Shown here piece by piece: positions 11,384 to 21,303 of a stretch of DNA of 64,000 nt. This DNA comes from Eremothecium cymbalariae DBVPG#7215. Its lineage: Eukaryota; Ascomycota; Saccharomycetes; Saccharomycetales; Saccharomycetaceae. Position 1 is the stretch's first letter; each line of letters begins with the position of its first letter. The notes below the pieces were generated by a model. It did not search any database and was not told where the DNA came from. It saw only the letters and a list, made by a program, of their open reading frames with translations. The stretch is from NCBI RefSeq assembly GCF_000235365.1, contig NC_016452.1, forward strand, positions 1,412,001 through 1,476,000, written 5' to 3'. Made by a program: the position numbers and the translations under genes.

Positions 11384-12364
11384 TTACCAGAAAATTGTCC
11401 TAAGTGTGAAGTATATCATCAAGAAGTTTATGAAGAAGACAGCAATTGCAAGTGCCTGTTTAACCTCTGAAGATAGTTTTTGATTATACCTCCATTCATT
11501 AGATAGAAATGTCAACAGTTTGAATGAAAAGATGTTCATCAATTCTTTTTTATTAGTTTCTCCAATTTCACCTAGAATGTCCATAACAGCTTGAAAATTA
11601 GCAATTGACACATCAATGATTTCCAATTTTTGGTTCTCATCCAGGCCTTCCCTTGTAGCCAATTCGTAATTCTTTTTATATTGCCAACGTAATTTATTTT
11701 CTTCATCAACACCGTCATCACTAAATGTGAAGAAGTTAGTGCCATTGCGCGACGATTCAGCTGCTGATATCCCTTTGGGCTTGGGGAATAACCCTATATT
11801 ACGGTAGATATTGGAACGCATTACCTTCCCGCCTGCAAATAAGGCATTGTATAAAACATGACAGTATGCCAAAATTGTACTGGGATTTTCCATCGTCTTG
11901 TCCCTTATAAAATCAACAAACCTTTGTAACTTGGGAGGAAGTTCAAAATCATTTAAAAACTGCTGTAATTCATTCTGCGTAGGATACTCATGGTGATAAA
12001 AGAACTCCAAATCACGCAATAATCTGCCACTGCGCCTAAATTCTTCACACCAAAACTGCCTCAAAATTGCACTAATTTGAAGCTCCTCCTTCGTACTAGG
12101 AGTCTCCAATAACCGATCTATTTGCTGTTCAACTGCATGGAAGATATAATAGAAGGCTAAAATACCTTGTCTATATATAAACCCATGTCTCATAGCCAAT
12201 GCCATCTTTCCCATTACAAAAGCGTCTGCCTTAGTATGCATGTCACGCGTGCAAAAATTGATTCTATTGGCAAGTGCACCTACATCTGTAGGCGAAGGAA
12301 TCATGCCAACTGCTGGAGAGTGTATCTCACTATCTGAATCGTTCATAGTCTCTTTGTATACCAT
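11384..12364 (-). CDS. HMX1: Heme oxygenase Hmx1
   Basis: Hmx1 is an ER heme oxygenase that opens the heme ring and recycles iron. Family signals are RDMHTKADAF with the candidate proximal histidine near residue 42, then GFIYRQGILAFYYIFHAVEQ and YCHVLYNALFAGGKVM, the distal-helix equivalent with its conserved glycines. The C-terminus is a tail anchor (ALAIAVFFINFLMIYFTLR). Length is 326 residues against 317. The upstream region holds a match to the Aft1/2 consensus, in line with iron-starvation control in yeast. The order QRI5-HMX1 matches YLR204W/YLR205C. Confidence 0.95.
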   Translation of the reverse strand: MVYKETMNDSDSEIHSPAVGMIPSPTDVGALANRINFCTRDMHTKADAFVMGKMALAMRHGFIYRQGILAFYYIFHAVEQQIDRLLETPSTKEELQISAILRQFWCEEFRRSGRLLRDLEFFYHHEYPTQNELQQFLNDFELPPKLQRFVDFIRDKTMENPSTILAYCHVLYNALFAGGKVMRSNIYRNIGLFPKPKGISAAESSRNGTNFFTFSDDGVDEENKLRWQYKKNYELATREGLDENQKLEIIDVSIANFQAVMDILGEIGETNKKELMNIFSFKLLTFLSNEWRYNQKLSSEVKQALAIAVFFINFLMIYFTLRTIFW

Positions 12365-12583
12365 TATTTTTATAATGTAAGTTTTAAAAGTCCATAAAAT
12401 AAAATACCCAAGAAGACACAGGTATGTATTATCCTATTTTCGTTTTGTTATATTTTGAATCCAAAATTATATTCTGCTTTCACCTTTTTTATAAAGACGT
12501 GAATATATATATGTATATATGGACCATCAATACGAACCATTACACACTCCAAGTGCTGTAAATTCAACCGTAGTAGTTACTTC

Positions 12584-12591
12584 TGGGTGTA
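12584..12591 (-). promoter_or_regulatory. Candidate Aft-type iron-response element upstream of HMX1
   Basis: On the minus strand the sequence TACACCCA fits the Aft1/2 consensus YRCACCCR and lies about 220 bp before the HMX1 ATG. It is a single site, and the assignment is inference from the known Aft control of HMX1 in S. cerevisiae. Confidence 0.4.
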
Positions 12592-12799
12592 CTATAATTT
12601 CTTTAATATAGAACTCGCGACGCTGCCATTTTTTGGACCGATAAATCCATCGAAAAAGACAGGACGAAATTAAGAGCTAGATGCGGGTTGTGATAATATA
12701 ATCAAAGAGCACAAAATTGTAATCTTGTCTGCGTATAGGTATATAGATACGTATATGCGTTTATATTAGAGTTGTTCGGGATGAGCGTGTATAAATTAA

Positions 12800-14859
12800 T
12801 CAATTAATATGTGTTTGGTTTTCGTAGAATGCAACAACTTGGTCGGATGACGTAGCATCAGTGAGGGGCTTATCATCTCTAATTCTTAAGAAACGGGGAA
12901 ATCTTAGAGATATTCCTTTACTGTATACATCACGCCCTGCTTTGTAGATTGGGGATAGAGAAAGATCAGCGGTTAAGACTTCAAATAGTAGAGTGGGTTC
13001 AAACCAGACATCCGGGGGGGAGGCTTCATCGTACACGACGTCCCTTCTCGGATATTCAATCGCCGTGTCCTTTAATTTTTCATATAATGATTGTAATATG
13101 TCTTCGCTGAAGCCAGTTCCGATCTTACAACATGTTTCAAACTCTTCCAAGTCACGATTGTAACAACCCAAGAGGAAACCACCGTAAGTGCCAGTTCTTT
13201 TTCCTTTTCCAAAGTAGGCACCCAAGACGACTAAATCCAAAGAATCTCCTACACCTGCAAGATAATCTTTTTTAACTTTAGCCAGTTTCTGGACCGTTTG
13301 CTTGGCTCATAGTGGGATTCTTCACCATCTAACATTTTAACCATTAAGCCTTCGCATGAATCTTTAACAGATTGATCTAGATATTTTTGTAATTCTTCTA
13401 CATTGGTGGTTGTTATTTCGTTGGCGAATTGGAATTCACCGGTAACAACCTTCAATGTTTCTTTCATATACTCACGTCTTTGGCTTAGTGGTATGTTGAT
13501 TAAAGGTTTGTCGTTTAGGGACAACATATCGAATGCAAAGAGACAGACGCGTACTTTCACATCTTTCAGGTCGACATCCTTACGTTTCCTTGTGCTGAGG
13601 ATTTGGAAGGGTAATATCTTATTATGTTCCTTATCCCATGCAACAGCCTCGCAATCCAGGATCAAGCTCTTCGTCTGTTCAGGGTCTATTAGATAATCAC
13701 AGATTTTTATTTCCGGGTATCTTTGCGTCATGTTTTCGCTGTTACGTGAGTAGATCCTCATACTTCCATCGGCTAATAAATGAACTTGAGCTCTTTCGCC
13801 GTCGTATTTATATTCACAAGTAAACCTTTGGCCCTGAACTCTATCTAATACCTCAGATACAGATTTTGTAGGCTTCGCAAGCATCGGTTTCAACGGGATA
13901 CCAGGTGTCAAGAGGCAATACTTATTGAGCTTCATGATACCATGCTTAAGAGCCGTGTTGATGATAATATCATAGTTGGGTATCTGACAAAAAGCATCTC
14001 TTATCATGGCCTCGGCTTTGTCAACATCATCGGAACTCGGTTCGCTGCCACCATCCCCTTCTTCAAATGCTAAAATCGCTTTGGACAAAGAAACCAACAC
14101 AGTTTTCTCAGCTAGACCAATTCTTAGTTTCGATTCCAACGACCTGATTAAAAACTTTGCCTCAGTGCCCTGGCAAGCAGTAAGCATCTTTTTGATCAAC
14201 TTGATCTTCCTACCTTGAGAATCCTTGCCCTCCGACTTGGCAATAGTCTGCAAATTGGAAAATACCTCCGTAACGGTCAATGGCTTGGGCTTGAACATCG
14301 TCGGCTGCACCATACGCGCCTGCTGCGCGACAGTACCGAGATCCCCACACTCCCTGTAGCTATTCTTCACCTGCGCAACAGACTTCCCACACGCTTCACT
14401 TATAGTCTTTATTAGAATCCCCTCCCCCAACCCCAACTCCAAGCCAGGCTCATAATCAGGACCTAACCGATTGATAAACAAATAAGTTACCGGGATTAAA
14501 TGCTTTGGATCTTGCTGCAAGATGCTGTGAAAAAAATCAGAACATATCTTAATAATCGACAACCGCGACGCTGTAGCTTCAACCTGCTCAAACACTGCAC
14601 AAACACTGCCATAAAGAACCTCCTTCCCAGCATCACCTACCGTCTTGCTACCCACCCCCGCCACCGTCTTCTGCGTGTTCAGCGTCGAACTCACCGTCCT
14701 CAACGATAACGCCCCATCCTCCCTGCGGTCCTCCTCCACCCTGGGCTTCTTAGTACCACTGCCCCCACCACCCGGCCCATCACCCTCCTCTGGTCTCTTC
14801 AACGATGAGAAAAACCTCCCCAACGTTACCTGCCGTTTCGGTACTGACGACATCCTCAT
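12800..14859 (-). CDS. CDC9: DNA ligase I (Cdc9), frame broken at an A run
   Basis: Cdc9 seals Okazaki fragments and acts in excision repair. The first frame, from Met at 14859, carries the PIP-box QVTLGRFF near residue 9, the DNA-binding domain, the adenylation motif EYKYDGERAQVH with the active-site lysine, and RNWLKLKK (motif V). It then reads IILQV and stops at 13249. The OB-fold domain (DLVVLGAYFGKGKRTGTYGGFLL... ATSSDQVVAFYENQTH) continues in another frame to 12800. A run of six A (13268-13273 on the plus strand as T) needs seven to read KKDYLAGVGDSLDLVVLG, the conserved sequence. Corrected length is about 686 residues. The gene is essential in yeast, so an assembly error is likely. Confidence 0.92.
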
Positions 14860-15874
14860 CAACTGACGCACTCCAGAAACCCTAAATCTCCTCAGTATGA
14901 AAAATGTATCAAGACAAAAAGCCTCCCCAGTCGCCCGTTTTCTAAAAAGAGCTATTTACGGAACTGCCTCTGTCTCTGCTTCTGCTTCTGCCTCTGGCCT
15001 GACGGTTCTATACCTCTTTGTTCCTCTTGCAAACCATCTTACTAATATAACTTCTTTTGCAAACCCATCCTCAAGTACATAGTAGAAACGCGACTGCGAC
15101 TGTCTGCTGGACGGAATTTCCCCAAAACCGACGCGTTTGCAGGACACAGAACCTGCTCCGCTCTGCTTTCTCACCGAAAACCAACACAAACTGGTCACCA
15201 CAACTCCCACCGCTGGCTCTCCACCATGCCAGCCCACCGTGGCCCCCATTCCCCTCGCCAGAACCCTATATAGCACGTAGCCATGCATACAACCCACCGC
15301 TAAGCCCAGCTCATCGCCCACCACTCGCCCACCACAATTTTTCACAGACCACGTGACCGCAACCTCTAGCTCAGGCGCTCCCCCTCCACACCACGCCCCC
15401 AGTAAGCCTCCGTTCCCTCTTTACACCCAAGTCATAACCGCATCCATCTAAGCCAGGCTGCACCAGTCCAGACAGCAGCTACATAACCTCCGCCGCCGCC
15501 TTCAGTCTGTTTGTGTATACGTCGCCCTCGTCTGAAAAATCATTACCCTGACTTTGGAAACTTGACCCTATTTGTTTCCTCACTTGGTCGTTTTTAAAAG
15601 AAAACGTTGGCCTAAAATAAGCACTGCATCCGTGAGCGATTGGGTTATTCTCTCCTCACTCTTTATACAATAGAATATATATATTGGAACGGGGCTTATC
15701 GAGAGTCAGGAGCAAGCAAGATCTATAGAGGTAATACTGTAAAAAACAGGTGTTGGGGTTATATAAAAAATCAAGCGAGAGATAAAAGTGTGAGTGATAG
15801 AGGGTTAATTTTTATTATTGTAAAAAGGATACAAGCAACAAAAAGCAAGAATTCAAGTGAGTGCAGGTTGGAAG
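14860..15874. other. CDC9/ENT divergent promoter region
   Basis: This spacer of about 1 kb, part of it C-rich, separates divergent starts. Two candidate MCB elements lie within it. Open frames here have no homology I recognise and no convincing starts. The 28 codons immediately upstream of the CDC9 ATG stay open in frame and are arginine-rich. Confidence 0.55.
15088..15136. promoter_or_regulatory. Paired MCB-like elements upstream of CDC9
   Basis: ACGCGA (15088-15093) and ACGCGT (15131-15136) lie about 230-280 bp before the CDC9 ATG. MBF binds ACGCGT to drive G1/S transcription, and CDC9 is a known MCB-controlled gene in S. cerevisiae. Confidence 0.55.
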
Positions 15875-17419
15875 ATGTCGAAACAGTTGTTACGTAGTGC
15901 GAAGAATGTGATGAATGGATATTCGCAGGCGCAAGTGTTGGTGAGGAATGCTACGTCAAATGATGAGTATGGGCCGTCTTTGGATCAAATGGAGGAGCTT
16001 GCGGAGCGGACGTATAGTGCGGTTGAGTTTTTTGAGATTATGGTGATGTTGGATAGACGGTTGAATGACAAGCCCAAGAATTGGAGACATGTTGCGAAAT
16101 CCTTGACGGTGACAGACTATTTGGTGCGGACGGGGGCTGAGGCGTGTGTGGATTGGGCGCGGGAGAACATGTTTATTATTAGGAAGTTGACGGAGTTTGT
16201 CCATGTGGATGAGTCTAGTGGTACGGACCATGGGCAGCTTATCAGGGTCAAGGCTAAGGAATTGATTGCATTGTTGAGGGATGATGAGCGGTTGAAGGAG
16301 GAGCGGAATTTGCGGCTTGGTCGTGGCAAGAAGAATCCGCAGAATGTTCCGGAGACAAATCCGGATGGTGTAGATCCGGACTTGAAGCGAGCTTTGGAGG
16401 AATCTCGTATTACCGCAGAGGAGGAAGAACGTAGGAGGAAGCTAGCTGAGAAAACAGAGGACGCTGAGGAGCTTCAGGCTGCGTTACAGTTAAGTAAGGA
16501 AGAAGAGGAGTTGAGGAAATTGAGGGAGTTGCAGCAACAGCGGGAGCAGCAGATGGCGTTTTGGCAGCAGCAGCAGGTTCAGCAGGTTCAGTACCAACAG
16601 CAACCGATGTATTATGATATATTTGGTAATCCGATAACTCTTGAAGAGTACTTGCAGTACCAACAACAGCAGGAGCAAGCGCAGCAGCAGCAATTGGCAC
16701 AGCAGCAGCTACTAGCGCAGCAGCTTGCAGAACAACAAGCTTCTGCAGACTACTATGCGCAGCAGCAATTCCTAGCTCAACAACGGCAGATGGCGGAACA
16801 ACAGTACTTAGCACAAAAACAGTATTTGAGCCAACAACAGCAGCCATTGCAGTCGGGTGTGAACAATCCGTTCTCTCTAAATAACATGCACAAACTGGAG
16901 TCTGAAAATTATGAAAAGACGGCTTCTACATCATTTGGATCCCCCCCTGGTGGGACGGCTGGAAGATCAAGCTCGTCTACTCCATTACAACAGCAACCAC
17001 CGCAAAAGCCCTTTCCACAAACTCAACCACCATCTCAGTCTCAATCTCAACCACAATCTCAACCACAACAGCTGCAGGCCACTAGAACGGGTAACCAATC
17101 TATTTCGGACAAATACGGTGAGCTAAATGCTTTGTTAGCGACGGGAACAGGTATTGATACATTTGGTAACACTGGACAAGCCCGTATTTCATCTCAGCAC
17201 ACAAAAACGGAAACATTTATAAATTCTCATGGTACTGGATTTAAGCAAGTCAGTAATGAACCCCCAAAGCACAACCCTTTCCTAACTACACAATACACGG
17301 GGTTACCAAGCACAAACATTGTACCTTCACATACTGGTTATGGTTTTGGTAATGCATCAAGTTTCCAACAAACTGCAAGTAAACCAAATGACCAAGGTAT
17401 GAGTTTGATTGATTTGTAG
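15875..17419 (+). CDS. ENT2: Epsin (ENT1/ENT2 pre-duplication orthologue)
   Basis: Epsins bind PtdIns(4,5)P2 and ubiquitinated cargo and recruit clathrin at endocytic sites. The ENTH domain covers about residues 1-145 (VLVRNATSND, YSAVEFFEIMVMLDRRLNDK, WRHVAKSLTVTDYLVR). Two UIMs follow (DLKRALEESRIT and EELQAALQLSKEEEE), then a long Gln-rich region, two NPF motifs (NNPFSL and HNPFLT) for EH proteins, and the terminal clathrin box LIDL. I start at 15875 (MSKQ), which matches Ent1/2, although an ATG six codons upstream is in frame. Because the order is not duplicated, one gene represents both ENT1 (YDL161W) and ENT2 (YLR206W). Confidence 0.95.
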   Translation: MSKQLLRSAKNVMNGYSQAQVLVRNATSNDEYGPSLDQMEELAERTYSAVEFFEIMVMLDRRLNDKPKNWRHVAKSLTVTDYLVRTGAEACVDWARENMFIIRKLTEFVHVDESSGTDHGQLIRVKAKELIALLRDDERLKEERNLRLGRGKKNPQNVPETNPDGVDPDLKRALEESRITAEEEERRRKLAEKTEDAEELQAALQLSKEEEELRKLRELQQQREQQMAFWQQQQVQQVQYQQQPMYYDIFGNPITLEEYLQYQQQQEQAQQQQLAQQQLLAQQLAEQQASADYYAQQQFLAQQRQMAEQQYLAQKQYLSQQQQPLQSGVNNPFSLNNMHKLESENYEKTASTSFGSPPGGTAGRSSSSTPLQQQPPQKPFPQTQPPSQSQSQPQSQPQQLQATRTGNQSISDKYGELNALLATGTGIDTFGNTGQARISSQHTKTETFINSHGTGFKQVSNEPPKHNPFLTTQYTGLPSTNIVPSHTGYGFGNASSFQQTASKPNDQGMSLIDL

Positions 17420-17866
17420 TAAATCATAGACATACTCTTTATAAAATGATCATAAATTTAAAATTGAGGTAAAGAATACAACGAAGAGACCATCTTTTAA
17501 CTAAAAGAAAAAAGGTTTATTTCGTAGTATCAGTTTTTTAGGTGAATATAAGATATATTTCATTCTAAACTCCTATCTACGTGCGATAAGTATAACTATA
17601 GAGCAACATTACGCAATGTACATTCATAAAGAATATATATATGTATTAAATTTCTTATGTATATAGTGATTACGACATAAATTAAGAGGTGAGATAACAT
17701 CGAACCCCCTCCCCCATCACCGCTATATAGTATTTTCTAAGCTCGTCCTTATTGCCATTGGATTTTATTATTCTGTTAGCGTAAAAAATATCCGCGTTTA
17801 ATTGGCACCGGTTAGCATATAATATATGGTTTAGTTCGAAGTAATAGAAAAACGTTTAATCATTAA
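17420..17866. other. ENT 3' region / MSM1 promoter
   Basis: This 447-bp AT-rich spacer lies between tandem genes. I see no gene. Confidence 0.5.
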
Positions 17867-19573
17867 ATGGTTTCCTCACTTCATAGGCTGCTGCGGCAAG
17901 TTTCACCCAAATTTCATATAACTACTCCGATATTCTATCCAAATGCCAAACCGCATCTAGGTCATCTTTATTCGTCCCTTCTCTGTGATGTGCAGGCTAG
18001 ATGGAATAAGATGAAACGAGAAGATGTTCTATTTACAACTGGTACTGACGAGCATGGTTTGAAAATACAACTTGAGAGTGAAAAAAGAGGGTTCAAAGAT
18101 CCAAATATGTTTGTAGATGAACTATACCCACATTTTGTTGTTTTGAACAGGCTTGCGAACATTCAGCATACCAGATTCATCCGAACAACAGACAGTGATC
18201 ATATTGCAAACGTGAGGAAATTATGGAACTTGTGTAATGACAAAGGTTACATATACAAGAGCAAACATTGTGGCTGGTATTCTGTTTCTGACGAAACATT
18301 CTATCCTGGCAGTAAAGTCGTTAAGTTAATCAATGGTGAAGAGATACCTCTTAGTGGAGATAATTCTGAATTTGATACTGCAATCGATTACATCAATACC
18401 GAAACCCGTAACAAAGTAATTTACCAACATGAAACTAATTACTTTTTTAAGCTGTCCTCTTTAAAAGATGCTTTGATTGATTTGCTAATGGAAAATCCAG
18501 GTTTTATCTTTCCTGCATCAAAGCATAAGCAGGTACTGTCATCCTTGAAAAACGATCCATTGCCTGATCTATCGATATCAAGACCGTCATCACGTTTGCA
18601 GTGGGGTATTCCAGTCCCACATGATGAAAGCCAATGTATATACGTATGGTTTGATGCTTTATGCAATTATGTTAGTTCAATTGGCGGCGTAGATGCACTG
18701 TTAAGTAACCAACCTATCGGTCACCTAAAGCATGATATCGAATTTCAACATAAGGGCGCTACTAAAGAAATATGGACAAATACCACACATCTTGTTGGCA
18801 AGGATATTATTAAATTTCACACTGTATATTGGCCAGCTATTTTATTAGCCGCTGGTCTCCCATTACCAAACAGGGTGGTTGTTCATGGGCATTGGCTATC
18901 ACAAGGTGTAAAAATGTCGAAGAGTCTGGGGAATGTAGTTGATCCACTGGAAATGATTAAAGTTTATGAAGCTGATCCATTAAGGTGGTACTTATTGGGA
19001 AACTCTACGATAGAGGATGACGGAGATTTTGCAGAGACAACTCTGTCCCAGACAAGGCAGCTGTTGAGCTCCAAGTGGGGTAATCTGATTCACAGGTGTG
19101 GAGGTACCAAATTTAACGTTAAACGAGCTGTGAGGAAATTCTATGGTAAATCGCATACTAGTCTTCCTATCTTATATAATAATTCTGAAATCCAATCCCT
19201 ACTTTCAAAACTATCGACGCTTGTTAACGATTTGGATCTGATGATACAAAACTACGAAACCGCAAATGCTGTAAGACATATCTGGTCTATTATAAATCAT
19301 GCAAATAATATTGTACAACTTGGAGAACCCTGGGCTAAACCTGAGGAAGAACAGGACTTGATAATATATATTGCTACAGAGGCTGCACGGATTGCATCAA
19401 TTGTTTCACAGCCATTAATACCGGTCCTTTCCAATGTATTTTTGGATAGACTAGATGTGGAAGCTGAGAAAAGGTCTTTGGATTATGCTGTGTTTGGGGC
19501 TGACTCATCTTATGGATCCTGTTGCAATATTAAAGGTAGAGAAGTCCCACTTCAACGTAATGGAAAGATATGA
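17867..19573 (+). CDS. MSM1: Mitochondrial methionyl-tRNA synthetase
   Basis: The enzyme charges mitochondrial tRNA-Met. It is a class I synthetase with the HIGH-type motif PHLGH at residues 29-33, the TGTDEHGLKIQ segment, and the KMSKS motif near residue 349 (VKMSKSLGNVVDP). At 568 residues it matches the mitochondrial form (575) rather than the cytosolic Mes1. The first 17 residues (MVSSLHRLLRQVSPKFH) form a basic presequence. It is convergent with POL31 with a gap of only 55 bp. Confidence 0.95.
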   Translation: MVSSLHRLLRQVSPKFHITTPIFYPNAKPHLGHLYSSLLCDVQARWNKMKREDVLFTTGTDEHGLKIQLESEKRGFKDPNMFVDELYPHFVVLNRLANIQHTRFIRTTDSDHIANVRKLWNLCNDKGYIYKSKHCGWYSVSDETFYPGSKVVKLINGEEIPLSGDNSEFDTAIDYINTETRNKVIYQHETNYFFKLSSLKDALIDLLMENPGFIFPASKHKQVLSSLKNDPLPDLSISRPSSRLQWGIPVPHDESQCIYVWFDALCNYVSSIGGVDALLSNQPIGHLKHDIEFQHKGATKEIWTNTTHLVGKDIIKFHTVYWPAILLAAGLPLPNRVVVHGHWLSQGVKMSKSLGNVVDPLEMIKVYEADPLRWYLLGNSTIEDDGDFAETTLSQTRQLLSSKWGNLIHRCGGTKFNVKRAVRKFYGKSHTSLPILYNNSEIQSLLSKLSTLVNDLDLMIQNYETANAVRHIWSIINHANNIVQLGEPWAKPEEEQDLIIYIATEAARIASIVSQPLIPVLSNVFLDRLDVEAEKRSLDYAVFGADSSYGSCCNIKGREVPLQRNGKI

Positions 19574-19628
19574 TATATATATGACTTTCCATTCTTGTAA
19601 ATAATAAATACTTTAAAATAATAATACA

Positions 19629-21079
19629 CTAAATATTCTCAACTTCGATTGTAATGGTCTCCGACTCTAACGTTCCCAAATCTAGTACTAGAAATTGGCC
19701 AGTTTCACTGAATGCAGGTAATGAAATTATATGCACAGTTATGCTGTTCTCCAGAGTGACTTTTCTGTGTCCGAATTCAGGCTGATTGCCGACAATATAT
19801 ACATGTGGCCATTCTTTTAGAATGAATGGATCTCTATCCTTAAATGGAAAGGACCATAATGTATCTGGAGCAGTTGGTGCAATATTTTGCCATTTCAAAG
19901 TGGCTTCCATTAAATTCAAGCGATGTTCAATAGCATCATTTTTATCTGAACCTTCGTAATATGGAATAATGTATTTGCAAATATCGTCAATATTTTGGCC
20001 GCTAGTTGCCAAAATTTGTGTTCCTTCAATATCAAACCAATAGGGGTTTGTAACAGGTTCAAATAAGTCATCATTAATCTCCGCAAAATATGGCTTCAAA
20101 GACGGCTTAAACAGAGCTTTGTTGAGAGGCTGTTGAGGTAGACTAATCTCAGTAGGATCAGAAGCACCAGGTAACATTGTAATTGGTAAACTCTTCAAAA
20201 CGTTTACTAAGAAACCACCAAACTCATCCAAAGCACCCAGTAAGTCTTTATGATCGATATTGTAGCTCAAAGAGTTGCCACATAAGATCAATCTAGCAAC
20301 GTCAGCCATCTTGTCGAAATGCCCAATATCACCAGACAACATATCTTGCAGTACCTTGATTCTTAATGATAACTTTGGATCATGTGGTGTCATATTCAAA
20401 CCCGAAATAAAAGCAACCTTCTTTCCATTAACATTTGATAACGGAGCTTGTGGAATCGACTTCGGATAGCATATATCTAATACCTGAAAAGTCCCAGCTT
20501 CTGCTTCCATACCTAAGACACCAACAACAATTCCAGTTACAAATATAGTGTTCTTTATTAGATCACCTATTAGAAGAATACGTCCACTCTCATCCTCCAA
20601 CATGACCTCATCGCTTCCCTGTATGTCGGTATAACTTTTCACCACACCTGTAACGCCGTAGGTATCATTAATAACTTCTTCTAAGATATTAGGTTTGTAT
20701 TTCATTTCGCAGTAAATGGTTCCAACACACCAACTAGGCTCAGTTGCCTGAATATCTAATACTTTCTTCTTTTGAACCACGGTCTTACCTTGAATCTGGA
20801 AGCCATCATCCCATTTCTCTTGACAATTCAAAGTTACACGTTTGCGAAATTCCTCTAAGCGATATTGATACAATGGGAAATATTGAGTGTCATATACCCT
20901 ATCTAAGTAAGGTACATCAAATATTTTGGATTTTTCATGGTTTATAGTTAATCTTGGTCTATCGCGAGCATTGGCATTTGATCTTTGTTTGCTACATTAA
21001 ATTGTTAGAAGATGTTATAAAAACTGTTATCAAAATAGGATATAAATACATACTCGAACCGTTCCAAAAGGTTATCCAT
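19629..21079 (-). CDS. POL31: DNA polymerase delta subunit Pol31, with a 5' intron
   Basis: Pol31 is the essential B-subunit linking Pol3 to Pol32, and it is also part of Pol zeta. The OB fold and calcineurin-like phosphoesterase domain are conserved: WCVGTIYCEMKYKPNILEEVINDTYG, MLEDESGRILL, GVLGMEAEAGTFQVLDICYP, MLPGASDPTE and KWQNIAPTAPDTLW. The open frame has no ATG, running to a TAA at 21000-20998. An intron (20992-21053) supplies the first exon, 21079-21054, encoding MDNLLERF plus two bases. Exon 2 continues DKQRSNANARDRPRLTI, which aligns with the S. cerevisiae start MDALLTKFN. The product is 462 residues against 487. The S. cerevisiae gene, as far as I recall, is intronless. Confidence 0.93.
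20992..21053 (-). other. Spliceosomal intron of POL31 (62 nt)
   Basis: On the minus strand the donor is GTATGT (21053-21048), the branch sequence TTCTAAC (21010-21004) and the acceptor TAG ending at 20992, 13 nt after the branch A. Joining 21054 to 20991 makes the codon GAC (phase 2) and an ATG-initiated frame. The spacing equals that of the PBA1 intron. Confidence 0.85.
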
Positions 21080-21303
21080 GGCAAGATTAATCCACTGCTT
21101 GTCTTGGATTCTTTAAAGTCTAGGAAGTTGACATTCTCTAAGAACATTACAAGCATCTAAGAACACTACCGTCATTTAAAATTTCTATGGCTTAATATGT
21201 ATTACCCGGCTCCTAAATTACCGTGGTACGATCTCCATCATGGCGACACAGATCTAAACCTGCTGTCATAAACTACAATATTTAAGATTTAAGGTATATG
21301 TTT

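Noticed and set aside
14956..15345. 129-codon minus-strand frame in the CDC9/ENT spacer
   Set aside because: Starts at GTG, low-complexity Ala/Glu end, no homology recognised. Promoter sequence is a better explanation.
15349..15362. 14-mer CCACGTGACCGCAA shared with 56075-56088
   Set aside because: Shared words of this length are expected by chance in 64 kb, and only the E-box core is likely functional.
15640..15897. 85-codon plus-strand frame overlapping the epsin start
   Set aside because: Overlaps the epsin 5' end in another frame and shows no family features.
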